Origin: Guptibacillus hwajinpoensis
GTDB lineage: Bacteria > Bacillota > Bacilli > Bacillales > Guptibacillaceae
Reading direction: 5' to 3'
NCBI RefSeq assembly: GCF_020171785.1
Contig: NZ_JAIVAE010000010.1
Coordinates: 124,001 to 188,000 of the forward strand
Length of the DNA stretch: 64,000 nt
This document shows, in pieces, positions 8,549 through 17,216 of the stretch. The notes beneath the pieces were generated by a model, which was not told the DNA's origin, ran no database searches, and saw only the letters and a list, made by a program, of their open reading frames with translations. Every line of letters starts with the position of its first letter. The stretch's first letter is position 1. The position numbers and the translations under genes are program-made.

Positions 8549-9862
8549 TTACTTCTTTGGTACCTTTAATTCAGGGTAAGCATTTTGTGCTTTCTTATAA
8601 AATTCAGCAATCGCTTCGTCTTTTGATTTCTTACCGTCTACATACTCCTGAACCGCATTACCATAAAATGTATCAAGCTGCTGATCGTACTTTGTGACGA
8701 TACCTGGCTCAATGCTCTTTGCTTGCTCAAGGAAGAACTGGTAGTTGTTTTGTCCACCAAGGAACTCATCACTGAAATCGCCTTTGATTTCATTCGTAAC
8801 TGGAAGGTAAGAAAGAACATCGCCTGTTTCTTTCGCCCAATCTGTTAGGAATTCATCATCTTGTGTCATCATTTTCACAAAATCATACGCAAGCTCTTTA
8901 TTCTCAGACTTGTTGTAGACCCCTAACCAAGTTCCACCCCAGAAATACGGACTAGGACCACTCGTTACTGCCCAGTCTCCAACAGAATCTTCTACATTTG
9001 TCTTCAAGACACTATGTAGCCCCCATGTAGGAAGAACATAAGAGAAAACTTCTGTTTCAGTTTCATCGCCATTTTCTTTTACCTTAATTGGCTTATCCAT
9101 TGCTTCAAACCATGAAGGTGACCATTCTGGAGCAAGCGCTGTATAGCTCTCTTCACGAAGTTTTTTCGCATAATCTAGAAATTCGATTTTTTGATCTGTT
9201 AATTTTAATTCATCCTTTTCATTAACCCATGCTTGAGGATCATCACCTTGAGAGAACCAGCGAATTGAACCTTCATCTGGGAACATACGGTAACCTTTTT
9301 CCTTCATTTTTTCTGACACTTCAAATACTTTATCCATTGACGTTAGCATTTCACCAATTTCATCAGGATCATCAGTGCCAAGCACTTCTTTCGCAATGCT
9401 ACGCTTGTAGTAAATTCCACCAGGTGTTGTTTGCCACGATAATGCTCTTACATCACCATTCTCGTCCTTACCTAAGTCAAAAACATAAGGCACATAGTTA
9501 TCTGCAAGTTCATTTACGTTATAAGGATTCTCAGAAAGGTTTTCCCAGTAACCAGCATTTACCCACTGCTTCAAAAACGCGATTTCTCCCGTAAACACAT
9601 CTGGTGCGCCTACGCCACTTTCAAGAACAGGCTTAAGCTTAGTAGGGTAGTCAGCAATCGGTACAATTGTTAGCTCGATTTTCACACCATTTTTTTCTTC
9701 GAATTTTGTAATTGGTTTCTTTAACTCATCGGTAAAAGACCAAACTTTTAAATCAACATCTTTATCCCCTTTTGCTTCTCCTGAAGACTCCGAGTTTGAA
9801 CAACCAGCTAAAATACCAAACAATAAGACGAGTGACATCATAAGACCAATAACCTTTTTCAT
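8549..9862 (-). CDS. Sugar ABC transporter solute-binding lipoprotein
   Basis: A 437-residue lipoprotein of the CUT1 extracellular solute-binding family. Residues 1-20 are a lipoprotein signal ending LAG-C21. The mature part begins DVDLKVWSFTDELKKPI, a typical first strand of maltose-binding-like proteins, and contains WLGVYNKSENKELAYDFVKMM near residue 330. I start at ATG 9862, which has AAGGAAGGGG 8 nt upstream; an upstream in-frame TTG would run through that ribosome site. It is the first gene of the operon, directly below two LacI-type operators and a cre site. Laminari-oligosaccharide binding is inferred from context. Confidence 0.9.
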   Translation of the reverse strand: MKKVIGLMMSLVLLFGILAGCSNSESSGEAKGDKDVDLKVWSFTDELKKPITKFEEKNGVKIELTIVPIADYPTKLKPVLESGVGAPDVFTGEIAFLKQWVNAGYWENLSENPYNVNELADNYVPYVFDLGKDENGDVRALSWQTTPGGIYYKRSIAKEVLGTDDPDEIGEMLTSMDKVFEVSEKMKEKGYRMFPDEGSIRWFSQGDDPQAWVNEKDELKLTDQKIEFLDYAKKLREESYTALAPEWSPSWFEAMDKPIKVKENGDETETEVFSYVLPTWGLHSVLKTNVEDSVGDWAVTSGPSPYFWGGTWLGVYNKSENKELAYDFVKMMTQDDEFLTDWAKETGDVLSYLPVTNEIKGDFSDEFLGGQNNYQFFLEQAKSIEPGIVTKYDQQLDTFYGNAVQEYVDGKKSKDEAIAEFYKKAQNAYPELKVPKK

Positions 9863-9901
9863 GGATAAGCCCCTTCCTTTTTTCAAAGAATGTATGATTA
9901 G

Positions 9902-9915
9902 CGAAACCGGTTTCG
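9902..9915. promoter_or_regulatory. LacI-type operator O1
   Basis: CGAAACCGGTTTCG is a perfect 14-bp palindrome about 40 bp upstream of the binding-protein start codon. The same core recurs at 9935-9950, and the adjacent gene encodes a LacI-family repressor. An AT-rich, -10-like stretch lies between the two copies. Confidence 0.8.
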
Positions 9916-9934
9916 AAATGGGTATAAAATAAAA

Positions 9935-9950
9935 TCGAAACCGGTTTCGA
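9935..9950. promoter_or_regulatory. LacI-type operator O2
   Basis: TCGAAACCGGTTTCGA is a perfect 16-bp palindrome, 33 bp centre-to-centre from O1 (about three helical turns), which would suit cooperative binding of a repressor dimer pair across the operon promoter. Confidence 0.8.
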
Positions 9951-9978
9951 TTTAACCAAAAATATAAATCCCCTTCAT

Positions 9979-9992
9979 TGAAAGCGGTTTCT
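9979..9992. promoter_or_regulatory. Probable cre site (CcpA)
   Basis: TGAAAGCGGTTTCT matches the catabolite-responsive consensus TGWAANCGNTNWCA at 13 of 14 positions. It lies between the repressor gene and the operon start, consistent with glucose repression of the glucan locus. It could alternatively be a third, diverged LacI operator. Confidence 0.6.
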
Positions 9993-10009
9993 TAAGCGGC
10001 TAAAAAAAT

Positions 10010-11026
10010 TTATTTTTTCTTTAGTCGTTTACAAGATTCTCTTTCAATTAACTCGACTGGGATAATTTCTTCTGTGATGATTTTTTTCTTTTGAATGATT
10101 TGCTTCATAAGAAGCTGGGTTGCACGAATGCCAATTGAATCAGTATCCTGTTTAATTGTTGTTAATTTCGGTGTTACATAACTTGCCATTTCGATATCAT
10201 CATAACCAATGATCGAGATATCATCCGGGATATTGTATCCTCTTTTCTTAGCAACTTCCATTGCACCTATGGCCATATGGTCCCCTGCTACAAAGATAGC
10301 TGTAGGAGGCTCTTTTAAATCAAGAAGCTTATCCATGGCTTTCGCGCCTTCTTCAATAGAAAACATTCCACCATTTACAAGATAGCCCTCTAAAATCGGA
10401 AGCTTTAACTTCTTCATTGCGTCTGAGTAACCTTGAATTCTTACTTGGCCAGCATAGATAGAAGGTTCGCCTGATATATGGGCGATCTTTGTATGGCCGA
10501 GCGAATACAAGTAGTTAATTGCAAGTGCACCACCAGAAAGGTTATCAGAGAATACGACACTGCAGTTTCGATTACTCATATCAATAACAACAATTGGAAT
10601 GCTAGCATCTATCATTTCTTGCACCTGTGGATCATTTGGATCTGAGCAGATGACTACAATGCCATCCACACCTCGATACATGAAGTGCTCAAGATAACTT
10701 GATCCTCTGTTACGGAGGTTCCTAGAAGCAAGAATAAGATCATACCCTTCCTTCTCAGCATGTTTTCGAAAGCTTTCAATAACAGCACTGAAAAATGGAT
10801 GCTTCATCCCGATTTGATTGTCTTCCGAAAACATGACGCCTATTGTCCATGATTTCTTCGTTGAAAGAGATTGTGCATGAGCATTTGGTAAGTAGCCCAT
10901 TTCAGTAGCCGTATCAAGAATGGCCTGCCTCGTCTTTTTGCTAACATCTGGATAATTATTAAGTGCTTTGGAAACGGTCGTACTTGAAAATCCAGTTTTT
11001 CTTGCTAAATCATAGATTGTAATCAT
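10010..11026 (-). CDS. LacI-family transcriptional repressor of the glucan locus
   Basis: A 338-residue LacI/GalR regulator. Residues 2-21 (ITIYDLARKTGFSSTTVSKA) form the helix-turn-helix, followed by the hinge and a periplasmic-binding-protein-like effector domain from about residue 60 (WTIGVMFSED). It is upstream of, and codirectional with, the ABC/GH operon. Palindromes with a GAAACCGGTTTC core in front of that operon and GAAAGCGCTTTC in front of its own gene suggest it represses both. The likely inducer is an imported beta-glucan oligosaccharide (inference). Confidence 0.9.
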   Translation of the reverse strand: MITIYDLARKTGFSSTTVSKALNNYPDVSKKTRQAILDTATEMGYLPNAHAQSLSTKKSWTIGVMFSEDNQIGMKHPFFSAVIESFRKHAEKEGYDLILASRNLRNRGSSYLEHFMYRGVDGIVVICSDPNDPQVQEMIDASIPIVVIDMSNRNCSVVFSDNLSGGALAINYLYSLGHTKIAHISGEPSIYAGQVRIQGYSDAMKKLKLPILEGYLVNGGMFSIEEGAKAMDKLLDLKEPPTAIFVAGDHMAIGAMEVAKKRGYNIPDDISIIGYDDIEMASYVTPKLTTIKQDTDSIGIRATQLLMKQIIQKKKIITEEIIPVELIERESCKRLKKK

Positions 11027-11043
11027 CTTTGTCTCCTCTAGAT

Positions 11044-11057
11044 CGAAAGCGCTTTCG
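11044..11057. promoter_or_regulatory. Autoregulatory operator of the LacI gene
   Basis: CGAAAGCGCTTTCG is a perfect palindrome located just downstream of the -10 box of the repressor promoter (11066-11094), overlapping the expected transcription start. It resembles both LacI-type operators and a cre site. Confidence 0.7.
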
Positions 11058-11065
11058 TTGATGTT

Positions 11066-11094
11066 ATTATAGCCCAGCTTTTTTGGATAAGCAA
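11066..11094 (-). promoter_or_regulatory. Sigma-A promoter of the LacI gene
   Basis: On the minus strand TTGCTT (11094-11089) is followed after exactly 17 nt by a consensus TATAAT (11071-11066). The repressor start codon is about 40 nt further downstream with a GGAG ribosome site. Confidence 0.8.
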
Positions 11095-11130
11095 CACCTA
11101 TTTTTAGGAAAATTGAAAGTTTTTTGAAAG

Positions 11131-11165
11131 AAAAAAAGACAAGTAAACAGGCTTACTTGCCTTTT
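11131..11165 (-). terminator. Terminator after the alpha/beta hydrolase gene
   Basis: On the minus strand GGCAAGTAA and TTACTTGTC form a 9-bp stem (one G-U) followed by seven T residues, just after the hydrolase stop codon. Confidence 0.8.
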
Positions 11166-11172
11166 CAGAAAG

Positions 11173-11979
11173 CTAATTCAGACTCCCAATAAATTCATCA
11201 ACAATCCGATTAAATCGCTCAGCTTCTTCTATAAATGGACAATGGCAGCTATCTTCAAATAAAACAAGTTTTGCGTTAGGAATTTCACGTTCTAAGTGCT
11301 CCCCTGCTGCTACTGGAATGAGCTTTTCTTCTTTTCCAAAACACAATAGCGTTGGTTTCGTGATTTGATTTAAATAAGGACGGCAGTCAATGATCGATTG
11401 ATCGAATAAAATAGCACTCGCAATGGAAGCTGGCATTTTTGTTGTCTCCGCTAACATCCACTCAAGCTCAGATTGAGATCGGTCCTCTTTAAACATGAGA
11501 GGTATAAACCCTTGAAGCAATGCCTTCTGATCGGATTGAATGTCTCTCATCATTCCTGTCAGTGCGGGGAGATCGAATGCACCAATATCAAAATCAGGCC
11601 ATTTGAAGTCAGATGCGAGTTCATCAACAATAACTGTTCCTTTCACATTGTCTTCACCGAACTGGTGCAAATATTCCCAAATGACAAAGGCTCCCATTGA
11701 CCAACCAACTAGCGTGACTTCTTTTAAGTGAAGTTCATCGATGAACTTCTTAAGATCACGAGCATAGTTTGCTACAGTATGACCAGTTTGAACATGAGAA
11801 GACTGGCCATGACCCCTTAAATCCAAAGAAATTGCTCGATACTTCTGTCTAAAGTATGGAAGCTGCTTTTTGAAAAAACGACTACTCATCCAAACACCGT
11901 GAATAAAAATAACAGGACTCCCCATTCCCACATCTTCATAATAAAGTTCAAGATCATCTTCAAGATTCATAAATGGCAT
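11173..11979 (-). CDS. Alpha/beta-hydrolase
   Basis: A 268-residue single-domain alpha/beta-hydrolase. FIHGVW (residues 25-30) is the oxyanion loop, the nucleophile is S94 in GWSMG, and the catalytic His is in DSCHCPF near residue 246. The usual acid position after strand 7 reads FGKEEKLIP, with Glu where Asp is common. The fold fits the haloperoxidase/esterase group, but the substrate cannot be read from sequence. The start is preceded by AGGAGGGG. It is monocistronic and ends at its own terminator, upstream of the LacI gene in the same direction. Confidence 0.8.
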   Translation of the reverse strand: MPFMNLEDDLELYYEDVGMGSPVIFIHGVWMSSRFFKKQLPYFRQKYRAISLDLRGHGQSSHVQTGHTVANYARDLKKFIDELHLKEVTLVGWSMGAFVIWEYLHQFGEDNVKGTVIVDELASDFKWPDFDIGAFDLPALTGMMRDIQSDQKALLQGFIPLMFKEDRSQSELEWMLAETTKMPASIASAILFDQSIIDCRPYLNQITKPTLLCFGKEEKLIPVAAGEHLEREIPNAKLVLFEDSCHCPFIEEAERFNRIVDEFIGSLN

Positions 11980-12095
11980 TGTTACCCCTCCTAATAGTAA
12001 TCACTGCTGTTCTTCCTGATTGCATTGTTAACTTGAGTGTAGCACGAGCATCATTCGATACGTATGCAAGAACACGCTCTTTTATCCATATATTG

Positions 12096-12134
12096 CTCGA
12101 CAACATTCGAGCCAGTTCGGGTGGTGACAGGCAC
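12096..12134 (+). repeat. Dispersed 39-bp element, copy 2
   Basis: CTCGACAA-N14-CGGGTGGTGACAGGCAC. The right-hand 17 bp are identical to copy 3 (18764-18780). This copy ends 57 bp before the start codon of the PH-domain gene, so it may overlap or lie next to that promoter. Confidence 0.8.
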
Positions 12135-12190
12135 TTCCTATGCTAGAATATAAGGGAATGCATGATAAAAAATGTGAAGGAGGAGTTACA

Positions 12191-12568
12191 ATGGGCATTT
12201 TAAGTGGATTTATGGGAAATGCTTCAACAATGAAGAAAGAAGACGTGAAGAAAGAACTGTCTAACATTCTTGCTGACACAGAAGAGGTGAATGCTGCGTT
12301 TAAGCTTGTCAGAGATTTAATCGTGTTCACAGACAAACGGCTTTTATTCGTTGACAAACAGGGTATGACAGGTAAGAAAGTAGAATATCATTCTGTTCCA
12401 TACAAGAGCATTTCGCACTTCAGTATTGAAACAGCAGGACACTTTGATCTTGATGCAGAGCTTAAAATCTGGATTTCCAGTTCACAGACTCCTACCTTCT
12501 CGAAGCAGTTTAAGAAGGATGATAGCATCTATACAATCCAAAAAATTCTTACGGAGCTTTGCGGATAA
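12191..12568 (+). CDS. Bacterial PH-domain protein (YvbH-like)
   Basis: A 125-residue cytoplasmic protein that reads as one bacterial pleckstrin-homology domain (bPH_1): VNAAFKLVRDLIVFTDKRLLFVD, then VEYHSVPYKSISHFSIETAGHFDLDAELKIW and a C-terminal helix. Such domains are widespread in Bacillus and mostly of unknown role. I start at ATG 12191, which has AAGGAGGAG 6 nt upstream; an earlier in-frame ATG at 12140 has no ribosome site. It stands alone between convergent and divergent neighbours and ends at a shared terminator. Confidence 0.8.
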   Translation: MGILSGFMGNASTMKKEDVKKELSNILADTEEVNAAFKLVRDLIVFTDKRLLFVDKQGMTGKKVEYHSVPYKSISHFSIETAGHFDLDAELKIWISSSQTPTFSKQFKKDDSIYTIQKILTELCG

Positions 12569-12583
12569 AACTTAGATCAATTC

Positions 12584-12622
12584 AAAAAGCAGAATCCCCT
12601 TAACAGGAATTCTGCTTTTTAT
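12584..12622. terminator. Bidirectional terminator
   Basis: AAAAAGCAGAATCC and GGAATTCTGCTTTTT form a long stem with a single bulge and have A/T tracts on both sides. It separates the convergent PH-domain and nhaC genes. Confidence 0.8.
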
Positions 12623-12638
12623 TTCATACCGCTCCCTA

Positions 12639-14063
12639 TTATCCTACCTTCTCTTCATCCTCCACCCAGTTCATTCTCTCTTCTTTTGTCATATAAGCAA
12701 TTGTTAAACCGCTCCACGCAAAGGCAATTGAAAGAATAGGTACAAGATAGTTTAAAATCGCATATGGCGCATAGTCAATCACAGAAACTCCTAACGTACC
12801 AAAGATAAATACAGCACACGTATTCCACGGGACAAACACAGAAGTTAATGTGCCCCCATCCTCGATCGCCCTTGATAAATTTTTGGGATGGAGATTTAAC
12901 TCCCTATATCTCTTTACATACATCCGACCTGGTAGCACTACTGATATATATTGCTCTGCCGTTAACACATTTGTGGCAAAGGCAGACATAACTGTCGTCG
13001 TTAATAACCCTTTTGCTGTTTTTGCTATTTTAATAATTTGATTTACAATTGCATGAAGCATTCCTGTGTTTTCTAGTATCCCACCAAACGTCATCGCACA
13101 AATAACGAGAGAGACGGTATACATCATATCGTCTATGCCACCTCGATTGAAAAGTTCATCGATTGTGGCATTCCCTGTTTCAATGAAAAACCCGCTTTGC
13201 AATGTATTGACTGCTGTTCCTACATCACCGCCCTGCACAAAAACATCAGCAAGAAAACCCAGAATAATACCAGAAATTAAGGAAGGGATAACGGGTACTT
13301 TTTTTGATACTAATACAATCACTAGAGCTGGCGCTATAAGGAGCCAAGGTGAAATAACGAACTCTTCTTGTAACACTTTCATAATCGCTTCGATTTTCTC
13401 AAAATCAATCTTATTTGAGGCGAATTTTGTTCCTAAATACCAGTAAACACCTAGAGCAATGATAAAAGCGGGAACTGTAGTATACGTCATATGCTTAATA
13501 TGCTCGAACAAATTTGCCCCTACTGTTCCTGAAGCGAGATTCGTCGTATCTGAAAGAGGGGACATTTTATCGCCAAAGTACGCTCCTGAAATAATCGCTC
13601 CAGCAACCATCCCAGAAGGAATGTCCATACTCATCCCTATTCCCATCCCTGCAATACCAATTGTCCCCATTGTGGACCACGAACTTCCCGTCGCAATTGA
13701 AACAATGGCACAAATAACCGCAATAGACACTAAGAAAAAAGCTGGCGATATGAGCTTTAAACCATAATAAAACATCGTTGCTACAATTCCTCCGCCAATC
13801 CATGCGCCGATCACAATCCCTACAAGAATGATGATAACCACTGCTGGTAACGCAAGACGAATTCCTTTGTAAATACTAGATTCGATTTCACCCCAACTGA
13901 AACCAACAAACCAAGAAATGAAAGCGGATACAATAGCGCCTAGAATAAGAGGGATATGGGCACTTCCTTCAAATACGACAATGGTAAACACCATCGCAAC
14001 AATCATAGCTATGAACGGAACAATTGCTAAACCAAAAGTCATCTGCTTATCGGTTCTCCTCAT
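12639..14063 (-). CDS. nhaC: Na+/H+ antiporter, NhaC family
   Basis: A 474-residue polytopic membrane protein with about 11-12 hydrophobic segments. Family features visible are GSSWSTMGTIGIAGMGIG (about residues 126-143), the polar GAYFGDKMSPLSDTTNLA loop (about 160-177), and a C-terminal MTKEERMNW tail. NhaC proteins exchange sodium for protons and support pH and salt homeostasis, although some members carry malate/lactate or amino acids. GGAGGTAAG precedes the ATG. It is transcribed in the same direction as the downstream genes but has its own terminator. Confidence 0.85.
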   Translation of the reverse strand: MRRTDKQMTFGLAIVPFIAMIVAMVFTIVVFEGSAHIPLILGAIVSAFISWFVGFSWGEIESSIYKGIRLALPAVVIIILVGIVIGAWIGGGIVATMFYYGLKLISPAFFLVSIAVICAIVSIATGSSWSTMGTIGIAGMGIGMSMDIPSGMVAGAIISGAYFGDKMSPLSDTTNLASGTVGANLFEHIKHMTYTTVPAFIIALGVYWYLGTKFASNKIDFEKIEAIMKVLQEEFVISPWLLIAPALVIVLVSKKVPVIPSLISGIILGFLADVFVQGGDVGTAVNTLQSGFFIETGNATIDELFNRGGIDDMMYTVSLVICAMTFGGILENTGMLHAIVNQIIKIAKTAKGLLTTTVMSAFATNVLTAEQYISVVLPGRMYVKRYRELNLHPKNLSRAIEDGGTLTSVFVPWNTCAVFIFGTLGVSVIDYAPYAILNYLVPILSIAFAWSGLTIAYMTKEERMNWVEDEEKVG

Positions 14064-14144
14064 TCGCTTACCTCCAGTTTAATTCATGGTCTACCTATGT
14101 ACCTCTTCTGCCTAAACAGAAAAGGGTGGCGCGCTTATATTTTA

Positions 14145-14399
14145 TCAATCACTACCGGTAATTAACAAATCATCCCTCAACGTTCCTAACACTGTAACAG
14201 GTGTAATCTCTTCTCCCTGACTCACTTCTATTGAAAGAAGATGTCCACTTACTCCAACATTAATATGTTCAAGATTACCGTCCCCTGTTTTAACTAAAAA
14301 CAATGTTTCCCACTCATATACATAATCTAATGGCTGTGTAACGACCTGTTCAATTGTACCATAGTAGGGACTGTTGATTGTATGAACGATCTCATTCAT
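14145..14399 (-). CDS. Small lipoyl/biotinyl-like domain protein
   Basis: An 84-residue protein starting at ATG 14399, 8 nt after GGGAGG. The second half (SGHLLSIEVSQGEEITPVTVLG) has the G-x4-I-x-V-x2-G-x2-I-x3-T-x-L rhythm of a biotinyl/lipoyl hammerhead domain, but no lysine occupies the modification turn. It follows the glutamate dehydrogenase gene by about 40 nt in the same direction. A carrier or regulatory role beside rocG is possible; function is unknown. Confidence 0.6.
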   Translation of the reverse strand: MNEIVHTINSPYYGTIEQVVTQPLDYVYEWETLFLVKTGDGNLEHINVGVSGHLLSIEVSQGEEITPVTVLGTLRDDLLITGSD

Positions 14400-14440
14400 T
14401 CTATCATCCTCCCTTTCGTTACAGTAATATAGAATCCGAT

Positions 14441-15730
14441 CTAAACCCAACCTCGAAACTTTGAAGCTTCTGCCATCTTTCGAATTCCTGCCATATAAGC
14501 TGCTAACCTTGTATCAACGTGGTAAGTTTTTGAGATTTCATAAACTTTCGCAAAAGACTCAACGATCACTTTTCGCAACCTTGCTTCTACTTCTTCCTCG
14601 GTCCAATAGTACCCCTGATTATTTTGGACCCATTCAAAATACGAGACTGTCACACCACCTGAACTTGCCAATACATCAGGAACAAGTAAAATACCCCTCT
14701 TAGTTAAGATTTTTGTAGCCTCGATTGTTGTCGGTCCATTAGCAGCTTCTACTACAATGGCAGCTTTAATGGCTGAAGCATTTTCGATTGTAATTTGATT
14801 TGAAATCGCAGCTGGCACAAGAATATCGCAGTCTAACTCAAGGAGCTCCTTATTCGTAATCGTGTTATTAAATAAAGTTGTCACCGTTCCAAAACTATCG
14901 CGCCGATCTAGCAAGTCATCAATATCAAGCCCTTCAGAATCATAAATCGCACCATAAGCATCAGAGATTCCGATGATTTTGGCTCCAGCATCATGCATGA
15001 ATTTCGCTAGGAAACTCCCGGCATTACCAAATCCCTGAATAACGACGCGTGCTCCCTGTAACTTGATTCCCTTTTTTCTAGCAGCCTCTTCAATGCAGAT
15101 CGTTACACCACGAGCAGTTGCCGTTTCTCTTCCATGAGAGCCACCAAGCACCACTGGTTTACCCGTAATGAATCCAGGAGAATCGAATTCACGAATCCGA
15201 CTGTATTCATCCATCATCCATGCCATAATTTGTGAATTTGTGAAAACATCTGGAGCAGGAATATCTTTTGTCGGTCCCACAATCTGACTGATTGCACGAA
15301 CATAGCCACGACTTAACCGTTCCAATTCGCGAAAAGACATCTCGCGCGGATCACAAATGATCCCGCCCTTTCCTCCGCCGTAAGGTAAATTGGCGATTCC
15401 ACATTTTAAGCTCATCCATAAAGATAAAGCCTTCACTTCATCTTCATTTACCTCTGGATGAAATCGCACCCCACCTTTTGTTGGTCCCACCGCATCATTA
15501 TGTTGAGACCGATATCCGGTAAAAATACGAACCTTATCATTATCCATTCGCACAGGAATACGGACAGTTAGCATTCTCATTGGTTCTTTTAAAAGTTCAT
15601 ACATCTCATCTGAATAGCCTAATTGATCCAGCGCTTCCTTCACGACAATTTGAGTGGAGTGAAATAAATTCAGTGATTCCGTATCTTGTTTTCCATCCTG
15701 CTTTACTTGTTGGCTAACTGCCGCTTCCAT
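14441..15730 (-). CDS. rocG: NAD-dependent glutamate dehydrogenase
   Basis: A 429-residue Glu/Leu/Phe/Val dehydrogenase that deaminates glutamate to 2-oxoglutarate and ammonia. The active-site lysine K121 sits in LPYGGGKGGI, GPTKGGVRFHP precedes it, and the Rossmann motif GFGNAGSF is near residue 238. The length fits catabolic RocG/GudB. It directly follows rocD, with AGAGGTG before the ATG, giving the last steps of arginine/ornithine catabolism (ornithine to glutamate semialdehyde, then glutamate). GudB is the alternative name; location with rocD and rocR favours RocG. Confidence 0.92.
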   Translation of the reverse strand: MEAAVSQQVKQDGKQDTESLNLFHSTQIVVKEALDQLGYSDEMYELLKEPMRMLTVRIPVRMDNDKVRIFTGYRSQHNDAVGPTKGGVRFHPEVNEDEVKALSLWMSLKCGIANLPYGGGKGGIICDPREMSFRELERLSRGYVRAISQIVGPTKDIPAPDVFTNSQIMAWMMDEYSRIREFDSPGFITGKPVVLGGSHGRETATARGVTICIEEAARKKGIKLQGARVVIQGFGNAGSFLAKFMHDAGAKIIGISDAYGAIYDSEGLDIDDLLDRRDSFGTVTTLFNNTITNKELLELDCDILVPAAISNQITIENASAIKAAIVVEAANGPTTIEATKILTKRGILLVPDVLASSGGVTVSYFEWVQNNQGYYWTEEEVEARLRKVIVESFAKVYEISKTYHVDTRLAAYMAGIRKMAEASKFRGWV

Positions 15731-15757
15731 GTAGACACCTCTTCTTATTTAATGTTC

Positions 15758-16966
15758 TTACTTGGACAACACATTTACGATTTTAGCTATAGCCCAATCA
15801 AGATCTTCTTTTGAAATGATAAGCGGTGGCGCAAATCGGATCACCGTATCATGCGTTTCTTTACATAAAAGCCCTTCTTCTTTTAACTTTTCGCAGTAAA
15901 GTCTTGCTGGCTCTGTTAATTCAACTCCGATAAATAGCCCTTTACCGCGTACTTCTTTTATAAGAGGATTATCGATTTCCTTTAATTTTTCTTGAAAATA
16001 GTTGCCAAGCTCGAGTGATCGCTGAGCTAACTGCTCATTTTCCAATACGTCCAGGGCTGCAACCGATACTGCGCACCCAAGTGGATTCCCACCAAATGTA
16101 GAACCATGTGACCCGGGATTAAATACCCCAAGAATTTCTTCATTTGCTGCAATACACGAAATCGGGAAAACGCCACCGCCAAGTGCCTTTCCAAGTATAT
16201 AAATATCCGGCTCAACATCTTCCCAATCGCAGGCGAACGTTTTACCAGAGCGACCAAGGCCGGCCTGTATTTCATCTGCTACGTAAAGAACATTGTTTTC
16301 TTTACATACGTCATAAGCTTCTTTTAAGAACCCTTCAGGCGGAATTACGATCCCTGCTTCTCCTTGAATCGGTTCAAAAAGAAAAGCAGCCGTGTTTGGT
16401 GTGATGGCTTTTCTTAGCGCTTCTATATCGCCGTAAGGAATGAGTTTAATTCCCGGTAACATTGGACCGAAACCTCTCTGGTATTCAGCCTCAGAGGAGA
16501 GGGATACAGCGGTCATTGTACGTCCATGGAAATTCCCTACACATGCTATAATTTCCGCCTGATTTTCAGAAACGCCTTTTACATCATAAGCCCAGCGTCG
16601 CACTGTTTTAATGGCGGTTTCAACAGCTTCTGCCCCAGTGTTCATAGGAAGAACTTTTGCTTTATTTGTTAGCTTTGCGACCTTCTCATAAAACGGAGCC
16701 AATTGGTCGTTATGAAAAGCTCTAGAAGTTAATGTAATCCGATCTGCTTGGTCTTTTAATGCTTGAATGATCTTCGGGTGACGATGTCCTTGATTAACTG
16801 CTGAATAAGCACTCAGCATATCCATGTATCGGTTACCTTCAGGGTCTTTTACCCAAACCCCTTCCGCTTCCGTAATAACAATTGGAAGCGGGTTATAGTT
16901 ATTCGCTCCAAGTTGAATTGTTTTTTCAATGACATTCTCAGTCGTTGTGTGTGTCTTCATGTTCAT
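15758..16966 (-). CDS. rocD: Ornithine aminotransferase
   Basis: A 402-residue PLP-dependent class-III aminotransferase converting ornithine and 2-oxoglutarate to glutamate-5-semialdehyde and glutamate. The PLP lysine is K260 in [12 protein letters not shown], with [14 protein letters not shown] and [16 protein letters not shown] as family hallmarks. AAAGGAGG precedes the ATG. It is the first gene of the rocD-rocG unit and diverges from rocR. A -24/-12 promoter and two inverted repeats upstream indicate RocR and sigma-54 (SigL) control. Confidence 0.93.
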   Translation of the reverse strand: MNMKTHTTTENVIEKTIQLGANNYNPLPIVITEAEGVWVKDPEGNRYMDMLSAYSAVNQGHRHPKIIQALKDQADRITLTSRAFHNDQLAPFYEKVAKLTNKAKVLPMNTGAEAVETAIKTVRRWAYDVKGVSENQAEIIACVGNFHGRTMTAVSLSSEAEYQRGFGPMLPGIKLIPYGDIEALRKAITPNTAAFLFEPIQGEAGIVIPPEGFLKEAYDVCKENNVLYVADEIQAGLGRSGKTFACDWEDVEPDIYILGKALGGGVFPISCIAANEEILGVFNPGSHGSTFGGNPLGCAVSVAALDVLENEQLAQRSLELGNYFQEKLKEIDNPLIKEVRGKGLFIGVELTEPARLYCEKLKEEGLLCKETHDTVIRFAPPLIISKEDLDWAIAKIVNVLSK

Positions 16967-17034
16967 CCTCCTTTAAAAGTTCGCCTCACCTAGAGGAGCA
17001 AAAATAACTTCGCTCTTCTCTCCCCTTAGTAATT

Positions 17035-17050
17035 AGCAAGTTTTATGCCA
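17035..17050 (-). promoter_or_regulatory. Sigma-54 (-24/-12) promoter of rocD
   Basis: On the minus strand TGGCAT-AAAAC-TTGCT matches the sigma-54 consensus TGGCAY-N5-TTGCW completely. It lies about 70 nt upstream of rocD and downstream of two RocR-like inverted repeats. Confidence 0.9.
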
Positions 17051-17101
17051 ACTTTTGTTTACGCGTGAAGCATAAGGATGACGAGGAATATTCAATTCAG
17101 A

Positions 17102-17122
17102 TATGCAAAATCCCTTTGCGTA
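17102..17122. promoter_or_regulatory. Putative RocR upstream activating site 1
   Basis: TATGCAAA-ATCCC-TTTGCGTA is an 8-bp inverted repeat (7 of 8 matching) centred about 75 bp upstream of the sigma-54 promoter, an appropriate position for an NtrC-type activator. Confidence 0.65.
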
Positions 17123-17132
17123 TAATTGATCT

Positions 17133-17154
17133 ATTTTGCATGCATGTGCAAAAT
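17133..17154. promoter_or_regulatory. Putative RocR upstream activating site 2
   Basis: ATTTTGCA-TGCATG-TGCAAAAT is a perfect 8-bp inverted repeat, about 31 bp from site 1. It abuts the rocR promoter, so RocR bound here could also repress its own gene. Confidence 0.7.
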
Positions 17155-17158
17155 AATA

Positions 17159-17188
17159 TTGCAACGCATGTACTTCTACACATACAAT
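17159..17188 (+). promoter_or_regulatory. Sigma-A promoter of rocR
   Basis: TTGCAA, 18 nt, then TACAAT, placed 29 nt upstream of the rocR TTG start codon and immediately adjacent to inverted-repeat site 2. Confidence 0.6.
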
Positions 17189-17216
17189 AACGATAGCAGT
17201 AAAGGAGGTATGTATT

